Positions 1 through 5,482 of a stretch of 8,872 nt of DNA are shown in pieces. The first letter of the stretch is position 1. Every line of letters begins with the position of its first letter. The translations under genes and the position numbers were made by a program. The DNA is taken from positions 1-8,872 of the forward strand of contig LJTS01000095.1 in the NCBI GenBank assembly GCA_001304425.1, written 5' to 3'. The stretch is from Betaproteobacteria bacterium SG8_40. Lineage in GTDB: Bacteria > Pseudomonadota > Gammaproteobacteria > Burkholderiales > Eutrophovitaceae. The notes under the pieces were generated by a model. That model saw nothing but the letters and a program-made list of their open reading frames with translations. It did no database searches and was not told where the DNA came from.

Positions 1-60
1 CGTGTCCGGAAAACTTGTCCCTTGGCGTAGCAAGCGGCGCCGCGATGTTTCGCACCACTC

Positions 61-597
61 ATGCATCTCTCGCACAAGCCGCAAATGATGACGACACTGG
101 AAAAAATCAGGCACGAAGTGACCGCAATGGTCGTGCTGATGCTGTACTTCGGCTTGTGGATCAGCGCGTTGATGTTGCTGAAGTACCTCGTGCTCGCCGA
201 ATACCGGATCGCATTCTACGGATTCTCTATGGCGCTCGTCGGTGCGCTGATCCTCTCCAAGGTCGTGCTGGTGCTGGAACACGTGCCCCTCGGCAGGTGG
301 GTGCGCGGGCGGCCGGCCTGGGTAGATGTCGTGGTGCGCACCGCCTTGTACGCGCTCGGCGTGTTTATCGTGGTAGTACTGGAAAAAGCATTCGAAGGGC
401 GCCACGATCACGGCGGCATCGGCGCTTCGCTCGCCGCGCAGTTCGCACAAGCCGACATGCTCCATGTCTGGCTCAACACCATGTGTTTGTCGGCCGCGCT
501 GTTGAGTTACAACGTGCTATCGGTAGTTCGCAAACGGCTTGGAGAAGGCGCGTTGCTGCGCATGTTTCTGGAGCCCTTGCCTGACGAGCCGAGGTGA
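61..597 (+). CDS. Small integral membrane protein of unknown function
   Basis: The 178-residue product is mostly hydrophobic, with four likely membrane-spanning segments at about residues 22-45, 52-73, 87-108 and 134-156. Short charged loops (for example RGRPAW near 82-87 and EGRHDH near 112-117) separate them, and an arginine-rich tail follows the last helix. This is the pattern of a small inner-membrane protein. It resembles in style uncharacterised proteobacterial proteins that start with a short basic helix ahead of four membrane segments, but I recognise no named family or catalytic motif and assign no function. The start is uncertain: ATG codons at 61, 85 and 88 are all in frame and none has a good ribosome binding site. 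The start at 85 or 88, giving MMTTLEKIRHEV or MTTLEKIRHEV, looks more natural before the first helix. The gene ends convergently to the dehydratase, and only 60 bases of upstream sequence are visible, so its operon context is unknown. Confidence 0.72.
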   Translation: MHLSHKPQMMTTLEKIRHEVTAMVVLMLYFGLWISALMLLKYLVLAEYRIAFYGFSMALVGALILSKVVLVLEHVPLGRWVRGRPAWVDVVVRTALYALGVFIVVVLEKAFEGRHDHGGIGASLAAQFAQADMLHVWLNTMCLSAALLSYNVLSVVRKRLGEGALLRMFLEPLPDEPR

Positions 598-641
598 CGC
601 GCCCGCAATACGTTGGGGCAGCGGCAGCGTCGGCGCCCGGA

Positions 642-664
642 GGACCAACCCGGAAATCTGGTCC
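642..664. repeat. Inverted repeat, 6-base arms
   Basis: GGACCA at 642-647 pairs with TGGTCC at 659-664 across an 11-base loop, 45 bases after the membrane-protein stop. No T-tract follows, so it is at best a weak 3' hairpin for that transcript and may be chance. Confidence 0.3.
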
Positions 665-745
665 GCGCAGCACGAACAACCGAAACGCCCCGTAGGGCAC
701 CATCGAAAGTCAGCTTGCGCAACCTGTCAGGTCTCATGACCGGGC

Positions 746-768
746 CCTCATGCGTTCCGCGCATGAGG
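746..768. terminator. Perfect 9-bp hairpin in the convergent gap (possible terminator)
   Basis: CCTCATGCG at 746-754 pairs perfectly with CGCATGAGG at 760-768 around the 5-base loop TTCCG. It lies between two convergent genes, 149 bases after the membrane-protein stop and about 60 bases beyond the dehydratase stop. No T-run follows on either strand, so this is not a textbook intrinsic terminator. It could block 3' exonucleases or act with Rho. A smaller palindrome, ACCTGTCAGGT at 722-732, sits just beside it. Confidence 0.4.
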
Positions 769-788
769 AGGCCGGAACCGGAAGTCAG

Positions 789-818
789 GTGCCGCCGCCG
801 GTTGGCCGGCGACGGCGC
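789..818 (-). terminator. GC-rich stem-loop just downstream of the dehydratase gene
   Basis: On the plus strand GCCGCCGCCGG (791-801) pairs with CCGGCGACGGC (806-816) around TTGG, with one C-A mismatch. It can extend by a wobble and one G-C pair to 789-818. It begins 8 bases past the dehydratase stop on the minus strand, where a 3' hairpin would be expected. It has no following U-tract, so termination by this element alone is doubtful. Confidence 0.35.
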
Positions 819-826
819 CTCACAGG

Positions 827-2650
827 TCAGTGATTGTCCCGCGGCACGCCCTTGGTCTTGTCGATGCGTTGATATTTGACGGCGGGCTTGAGCACCATGC
901 CGTTGGACAACTCGTCCACCATGCCGCGCTGGATTTCCTGCCACGGCGTCTGGCTTTCGGGAATCTTGAAACCACCCTTCTTCTCCAGCGCCTTCATGCG
1001 ACGTTGGTATTCGGCCTTGCTGATCTTGATATTCGCACTGCGCTTGTTCAGGTCGAAGCGCACGATATCGTTGGTCTTCAGAATCGCCAGGCCGCCGCCG
1101 TTGGCAGCCTCGGGCGAGGCGTTGAGGATGGAGGGCGAACCGGATGTCCCTGACTGACGGCCGTCGCCGACACATGGAAGTTCGCCAATACCGGCCTTGA
1201 TAAGTTTCACCGGTGGCTGCATGTTGACGACTTCCGCCGCCCCTGGATAGCCGACGGGGCCGACACCGCGCACGAACAGAATGCAACTGTCGTCGATCTT
1301 CAGTTTTTTATCGTCGATGCGCTTGTGGTAATCCTCCGGACCTTCGAACACGATAGCGCGTCCCTCGAAGGCATTCGGATCTTTCGGGTCGGACAGGTAA
1401 CGTTCGCGGAAATGATCCGAAATGACACTGGTCTTCATGATCGCGCTGTCGAACAGGTTGCCTTTCAAATTGAGGAAACCGGCCTGCTTCTGCATCGGTT
1501 TCTTGTAGGACAGAATCACGTTGGGGTCTTCGATCTTTGCGCGGCGGCAGTTTTCGTACAGGGTTTTGCCGTTGACCGTCATTGCGTCCTTGTTGATCTT
1601 GCCTGCCTTGATCATTTCGCTGACCACCGCCGGCACCCCACCGGCGTGGTGGTAGTCCTCTCCGAGGTATTCTCCCGCCGGCTGCATGTTGACGATCAGC
1701 GGGATGTTGTAACCGATCTTTTCCCAGTCGTCGTTGTTCAGCTTGACGCCCATGTGGCGGGCAATGGCGTTGAAATGTATCGGTGCGTTGGTCGATCCGC
1801 CGATCGCCGAGTTGACCACGATCATGTTCTCGAACGCGGCACGCGTCATGATCTTCGACGGGCGCAGATCCTCCCACACCATTTCCACGATGCGTTTGCC
1901 CGAAAGATAGGCGTTCTCGGCACGCTCACGGTGCGGCGCCGGTATCGCAGCGCTGCCCGGCAGCGACATGCCGATCGCCTCGGCGAGCGAGTTCATGGTG
2001 GTGGCGGTGCCCATCGTGTTGCAGTGCCCGACCGATGGCGCGGACGAGGCGATGATTTCGATGTATTGCTCGTGATTGATTTCGCCCGCGGCAATCAGCT
2101 TGCGCGCCTCCCAGACGATGGTGCCGGAACCCGTCCGCTTGCCGCGGAACCAGCCGTTGAGCATGGGGCCGCCGGAGAGCACGATGGTCGGAATATCAAC
2201 GGTTGCAGCGGCCATCAGCTGCGCTGGCGTCGTCTTGTCACACCCGGTCGTCAGCACCACGCCGTCGATGAAATAGCCGTACAGCAATTCCACCAGACCG
2301 AGATAGGAAAGATTGCGGTCCAGCGCTGCCCCCGGACGCTTGCCGGTTTCCTGGATCGGGTGGACCGGGAATTCGAACGGGATGCCACCCGCCTCGCGAA
2401 TACCCTCGCGGGTGCGCTTGGCAAGTTCGAGATGGTGCCGGTTACACGGCGAGAGATCGGAACCGGACTGCGCGATGCCGATAATGGGTTTGCCGGACTG
2501 CAACTCCTCCCGGCTGAGCCCCCAGTTCATGTAACGCTCGATGTAGAGCGCCGTCATGTCGGGATTGTGCGGGTTCGCGAACCACTGCCGCGACCGAAGC
2601 ATGGACGGATCCCGTTTTGCCGATTTGCTGCGGCCTGCCTTGCGAGCCAT
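827..2650 (-). CDS. IlvD/Edd-family dehydratase, probably a sugar-acid (pentonate) dehydratase
   Basis: This 607-residue protein belongs to the IlvD/Edd family, [2Fe-2S] enzymes that remove water from a hydroxy acid to give a 2-keto acid. The three expected cluster cysteines are visible: C69 in SPCNRHH, C137 in TTGCDKTT and C210 in GHCNTMG. K139 follows in the CDKTT motif and the GDGRQSGTSGSPSILN active-site segment lies near 495-510. Blocks such as REGIREAGGIPFEFPVHPI (82-99), GGPMLNGWFRG (160-170) and NMQPAGEYLGEDYH (321-334) match the arabinonate/xylonate/gluconate-type branch more than biosynthetic IlvD, so I infer a sugar-acid substrate; which one cannot be read from sequence. The ATG at 2650 is chosen because GGAGAAGG lies just before it; a longer frame to 2722 adds non-conserved residues. 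The N-terminus is unusually rich in lysine and arginine. The gene follows otsA on the same strand after 209 bases, with no sugar dehydrogenase or transporter in view. Confidence 0.93.
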   Translation of the reverse strand: MARKAGRSKSAKRDPSMLRSRQWFANPHNPDMTALYIERYMNWGLSREELQSGKPIIGIAQSGSDLSPCNRHHLELAKRTREGIREAGGIPFEFPVHPIQETGKRPGAALDRNLSYLGLVELLYGYFIDGVVLTTGCDKTTPAQLMAAATVDIPTIVLSGGPMLNGWFRGKRTGSGTIVWEARKLIAAGEINHEQYIEIIASSAPSVGHCNTMGTATTMNSLAEAIGMSLPGSAAIPAPHRERAENAYLSGKRIVEMVWEDLRPSKIMTRAAFENMIVVNSAIGGSTNAPIHFNAIARHMGVKLNNDDWEKIGYNIPLIVNMQPAGEYLGEDYHHAGGVPAVVSEMIKAGKINKDAMTVNGKTLYENCRRAKIEDPNVILSYKKPMQKQAGFLNLKGNLFDSAIMKTSVISDHFRERYLSDPKDPNAFEGRAIVFEGPEDYHKRIDDKKLKIDDSCILFVRGVGPVGYPGAAEVVNMQPPVKLIKAGIGELPCVGDGRQSGTSGSPSILNASPEAANGGGLAILKTNDIVRFDLNKRSANIKISKAEYQRRMKALEKKGGFKIPESQTPWQEIQRGMVDELSNGMVLKPAVKYQRIDKTKGVPRDNH

Positions 2651-2654
2651 GTTT

Positions 2655-2663
2655 TCCTTCTCC
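2655..2663 (-). promoter_or_regulatory. Ribosome binding site deciding the dehydratase start
   Basis: Read on the minus strand, GGAGAAGGA ends 4 bases before the ATG at 2650-2648. It is the only good Shine-Dalgarno match near the candidate starts and rules against the longer frame beginning at 2722. Confidence 0.7.
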
Positions 2664-2668
2664 CCTTT

Positions 2669-2679
2669 ACCGGACCGGT
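2669..2679. repeat. 11-bp palindrome upstream of the dehydratase (operator candidate)
   Basis: ACCGG-A-CCGGT is a perfect odd-centred palindrome that ends 18 bases before the dehydratase start codon, just upstream of its ribosome binding site. A short symmetric site here could bind a regulator, but I cannot link it to any known family and it may be chance in GC-rich DNA. Confidence 0.2.
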
Positions 2680-2721
2680 GTGGAAACTCACCCGGCGTTT
2701 TTTGTGGCGAAATGTCCGCCA

Positions 2722-2727
2722 ATTATC
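2722..2727 (-). promoter_or_regulatory. Possible -10 element for the dehydratase gene
   Basis: On the minus strand GATAAT stands in the most AT-rich part of the 209-base gap between otsA and the dehydratase, about 70 bases before the start codon. No good -35 hexamer lies 16-18 bases upstream, so this is only a suggestion that the dehydratase has its own promoter. Confidence 0.22.
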
Positions 2728-2829
2728 ACCTGTAAACCTTCGCATGGGTAGTCATCGCGCCGGCGAGCGGCACTGCCCGGCAAATGAAACCCTGCTGCCG
2801 CATCGATCGGGATCAAGGCATGAGCGCCA

Positions 2830-2844
2830 GACGGGCATCCCGTC
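2830..2844 (-). terminator. 6-bp hairpin just after otsA (possible terminator)
   Basis: GACGGG (2830-2835) and CCCGTC (2839-2844) pair around a 3-base loop, beginning 15 bases past the otsA stop on the minus strand. No U-tract follows, so any termination may be partial and read-through into the dehydratase is possible. Confidence 0.3.
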
Positions 2845-2859
2845 GCCGGCCCTTTTGCT

Positions 2860-4392
2860 TCAGGACGCCTTCGGAGGAGCCTTCTTCCTGGCGGGCCGCG
2901 AAGGCTCGTTGCTCCGGTCGAGCGGCAAAGTGCCGCCAAAACCGGGCCGCGCTTCCTGGAGCCGGGTCAGGAACGCCCTGCTCCACGCGTGCACGTCTTC
3001 CTTTTTGATTGTCGCCAGCAAAGCCTGATGCCGTTCACGCCGCTCCTCGAGCGGCATGTGGATTGCCATCTGCAGCGCGTAGGCAACCTGCTCGACATCG
3101 TACGGATTGACGATGAGCGCTCGCCCCATGGATTCGGCCGCACCGGCAAACCGGGACAGGATGAGCACACCCGGATCGCTTTCGTCCTGCGCCACGACAT
3201 ACTCCTTGGCCACCAGGTTCATGCCGTCCCGCAGCGGCGTCACGAGTCCGACGCGGCTTGCGCGGTACAGCGCCGCAAGCCGTGAACGGCTGATCGCTCG
3301 TCTGAGGTAACGCACCGGCGTCCAGTTCATTTCGCCGAATTCACCGTTGATGGCCCCTTCCAGGCGGTCCAGCTCGCGCCGGATCCGGGCATAGGATTCG
3401 AGCGTTTCGCGCGACGGCGGCGTCACCTGCATCAGCACCACCTTGTTGCGATTCTCCGGATAACGCCTGAGGAACTCTCCGTAGGCGGTCAACCGCTGCG
3501 TCAGGCCTTTGGAATAGTCGAGCCTGTCGACACCGACGACGAGGGCGCGTTTGCCGATCGATTCACGCAGGAAGGCGATCTGTTTGCGCGCCTCGGCGTT
3601 GGTGCTGAGTTCGGCAAAGCTGTCTACATCGATACCCGCCGGAAACGCGTCGCACTGGACGCGCCGGTCCGCCGTCTCGAGTGACCCGTCTTCGAGCCGT
3701 TTCGCGCCGAGTTCCTGCATCGCATAGGTGCGGAAACAGCGCGCGTCCCGCTGCGTCTGGAACCCGAGCAGATCATAGGCCATCAAGTCCTTGAAGAGAT
3801 CATGGTGCCGCGGCAGCGTTGCCACCACTTCCGGCGGAGGAAACGGTACGTGCAGAAAGAAGCCGATCGGCTGCTTGCAGCGGTGCTGGCGCAGTTCAGC
3901 CGCCATCGGAATCAGGTGAAGGTCGTGGATCCAGATGATGTCGTTCGGGCCAAGGAATTTGGCGAGCGCGCTGGCAAAACGCCGGTTGACGATCTTGTAC
4001 TTGTCGTAATACTTCTGCTCGAAATGCACCAGATCCACCCGGTAGTGCAGCAAGGGCCAAAGACACTGGTTGGAAAACCCGAAGTAATAGCCATCCAGTT
4101 CCTCACTCGTCAAATCGATGGTGACGATATAGATGCCGTCGACCAGCCTGATCACCGGCTTCAGTTTGTGCGCGTCCGGCGTGACTTCGCCGCTCCAGCC
4201 GAACCAGCCGCCACCGGTGGCTTCGAGCGTTTCTCCAACGGCAACCGCCAGTCCGCCGGCCTTGCGGTCGCGTTTCGGATCGGCGACGCGATTGGACACG
4301 ACCACCAGGCGTCCCGCGCGTTCCCTGTCCTTTCTGATTCCCGTCTTCCCTGTCACCATCCGTCCAGCCAATAGACTACCGTTGTGATCCAT
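2860..4392 (-). CDS. otsA: Alpha,alpha-trehalose-phosphate synthase (UDP-forming), GT20
   Basis: OtsA joins glucose from UDP-glucose to glucose-6-phosphate, giving trehalose-6-phosphate in the cytoplasm. The GT20 signatures are in order (numbering from the ATG at 4392): LVVVSNRVA (29-37), the glycine loop AGGLAV then WFGWSGE (63-69), YYFGFSNQCLWP (102-113), IHDLHL with D157, FFLHVPFPPPE with H181 (178-188), VDRLDYSKG with R290 and K295, and the nucleotide-sugar motif PLRDGMNLVAKEY (386-398). All substrate-binding residues that I recall from the E. coli enzyme have counterparts, so the enzyme should be active. At 510 residues it is longer than the roughly 475 of E. coli OtsA, because of about 27 residues before LVVVSNR and a basic tail ending RKKAPPKAS. 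The start is uncertain: the ATG at 4392 and the in-frame ATG at 4359 (MVTGKTG) both lack a strong ribosome binding site. The gene is divergent from otsB across a shared control region. Confidence 0.96.
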   Translation of the reverse strand: MDHNGSLLAGRMVTGKTGIRKDRERAGRLVVVSNRVADPKRDRKAGGLAVAVGETLEATGGGWFGWSGEVTPDAHKLKPVIRLVDGIYIVTIDLTSEELDGYYFGFSNQCLWPLLHYRVDLVHFEQKYYDKYKIVNRRFASALAKFLGPNDIIWIHDLHLIPMAAELRQHRCKQPIGFFLHVPFPPPEVVATLPRHHDLFKDLMAYDLLGFQTQRDARCFRTYAMQELGAKRLEDGSLETADRRVQCDAFPAGIDVDSFAELSTNAEARKQIAFLRESIGKRALVVGVDRLDYSKGLTQRLTAYGEFLRRYPENRNKVVLMQVTPPSRETLESYARIRRELDRLEGAINGEFGEMNWTPVRYLRRAISRSRLAALYRASRVGLVTPLRDGMNLVAKEYVVAQDESDPGVLILSRFAGAAESMGRALIVNPYDVEQVAYALQMAIHMPLEERRERHQALLATIKKEDVHAWSRAFLTRLQEARPGFGGTLPLDRSNEPSRPARKKAPPKAS

Positions 4393-4661
4393 GCACTGTG
4401 CACGCCAGCAAGGTTTACCGGCAAACGAAGCTCACGGCGCGGCAAGCATCGTCATTCTGTCAATATACACGCCATGCGCCGTTGATGACGCATCTGTTGG
4501 CCACGCGCCACTCGCGCGCACCGGCATCGTCCACGCAGCAGCGAAACCGGCAAGCCGCAAACGCGGGCGGCTTCCGCCACCAGCGAACCCAGGAGAATTC
4601 GGCGGCATGCTGGCCGGGGGGCTTACCGTGCGGCAAGCACTTGAGATACAGTTATGCGTCC
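4393..4661. promoter_or_regulatory. Divergent control region between otsA and otsB
   Basis: This 269-base gap must carry the promoters for otsA (leftward) and otsB (rightward). On the minus strand TATATT (4462-4467) could be a -10 for otsA, about 70 bases before its start, but no good -35 accompanies it. No convincing sigma-70 promoter is visible for otsB. Possible control elements include the 8-mer CGGCAAGC three times in the same orientation (4440-4447, 4548-4555, 4631-4638) and a near copy CGGCAAAC at 4419-4426, 21 bases before the first. A palindrome TGCAC-T-GTGCA (4392-4402) touches the otsA start codon. A hairpin GGCGG-CTT-CCGCC (4566-4578) would lie in an otsB leader. Known otsBA operons respond to osmotic and stationary-phase stress, but no such site can be named here. 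Confidence 0.5.
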
Positions 4662-5462
4662 ATGTCCACTTCCTCCGGCACGACCTCCAGCCGCAACATG
4701 CTCCCGGATTCGGCGCACGCACTGCGACCCGCGCCTGACTGGGCGTTGTTTCTCGATGTTGACGGCACCATCCTGCATCTGCGCGATACCCCTGACAGCG
4801 TTTCCGCGAGCAAGGCGCTGCTCGATTTGCTGGAGACGATATCGTCCCGGCTCGACGGCGCCGTTGCGCTGGTCAGCGGCCGCCGCATAGACAACCTGGA
4901 CGCACTGTTCTCGCCACACCGGTTGCCTACAGCGGGCCTGCACGGACTGGAACGGCGCGACGCGAACGGCACCGTTCACACAATTCCGGCACCCGAGGCG
5001 CTCGACGAACTGCGGCCGCCCTTGCTGAAACTTGCGGGTTCGAGCACGAAAGTGATCCTGGAAGACAAGGGGCATGCGCTGGCAGTTCATTACCGGCTGG
5101 CTCCGCACATGGCCGGAGAGATCAAGGACCGGGTAGAGGAACTGGTGCGCCCCTACTCGGCGGACCTGCACGTCATGCACGGCAAGATGGTCTGCGAGAT
5201 CAAACCATGGCGGGCCGACAAGGGATCGGCGATCCGGGATTTCATGACCGAGGTGCCGTTCAAGGGCCGCATTCCGGTCTTCGTGGGCGATGACACCACC
5301 GACGAAGACGGCTTTGCCTACGTGAACGAACTGGGCGGGCACAGTGTTCGCGTGGGTGTAAGTGAATCCACCGCTGCACGCCACAGCCTGCCGGGGGTTG
5401 ACGAAGTCATTTCGTGGCTGGCGGACTGGCCGGCCTTGCTGGACAGGATTCGAACCAGGTAA
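4662..5462 (+). CDS. otsB: Trehalose-6-phosphate phosphatase
   Basis: OtsB is a HAD-superfamily phosphatase that converts trehalose-6-phosphate to trehalose in the second step after OtsA. The HAD motifs are complete: FLDVDGT (30-36) with nucleophile D32 and acid D34, VSGRR (71-75) in the second motif region, K187 in the ADKGSA segment, and VGDDTTDEDGF (208-218) with metal-binding aspartates D210 and D211. The cap-region segment HGLERRD (94-100) and HGKMVCEIKP (173-182) also fit the family. From the ATG at 4662 the protein has 266 residues, the same length as E. coli OtsB. The open frame continues upstream to 4398, but that part looks non-coding. The start is not supported by a strong ribosome binding site; an ATG at 4698 is an alternative. 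It is followed after 20 bases by the GH15 gene, so the two are probably cotranscribed. Confidence 0.95.
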   Translation: MSTSSGTTSSRNMLPDSAHALRPAPDWALFLDVDGTILHLRDTPDSVSASKALLDLLETISSRLDGAVALVSGRRIDNLDALFSPHRLPTAGLHGLERRDANGTVHTIPAPEALDELRPPLLKLAGSSTKVILEDKGHALAVHYRLAPHMAGEIKDRVEELVRPYSADLHVMHGKMVCEIKPWRADKGSAIRDFMTEVPFKGRIPVFVGDDTTDEDGFAYVNELGGHSVRVGVSESTAARHSLPGVDEVISWLADWPALLDRIRTR

Positions 5463-5470
5463 CCGTTTAC

Positions 5471-5474
5471 AGGA
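5471..5474 (+). promoter_or_regulatory. Ribosome binding site deciding the GTG start of the GH15 gene
   Basis: AGGA lies 8 bases before the GTG at 5483, in the 20-base gap after the otsB stop. It supports the GTG start rather than the in-frame ATG at 5414, which would lie inside otsB and add about 23 non-conserved residues. Confidence 0.6.
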
Positions 5475-5482
5475 TAGCGTCA

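Noticed and set aside
15..584. A 189-codon plus-strand frame overlapping the membrane-protein gene
   Set aside because: The translation is arginine- and alanine-rich without domain features, whereas the overlapping frame encodes clear membrane helices.
507..1286. A 259-codon minus-strand frame overlapping the 3' end of the dehydratase and the convergent gap
   Set aside because: The dehydratase frame through the shared part is conserved to its RDNH end; this frame gives low-complexity arginine/glycine-rich sequence.
1325..3028. A 567-codon plus-strand open frame antisense to the dehydratase and running into the 3' end of otsA
   Set aside because: It lies opposite a strongly conserved gene; its product is a compositionally biased arginine/valine/histidine-rich string without recognisable motifs. 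Long antisense frames are common opposite GC-rich genes.
2650..4392. otsA and the dehydratase as one certain operon
   Set aside because: The 209-base gap has a hairpin after otsA, a possible -10 element and a separate strong ribosome binding site, so cotranscription is possible but not supported enough to claim.
4398..4661. The 88-codon upstream extension of the otsB frame as a possible extra N-terminal domain
   Set aside because: The translation has no hydrophobic, domain-like or signal features and would cover the whole promoter region; the 266-residue form matches the family length.
4623..5384. A 253-codon minus-strand frame antisense to otsB
   Set aside because: It is opposite the complete, motif-bearing otsB frame and shows no protein-family features of its own.
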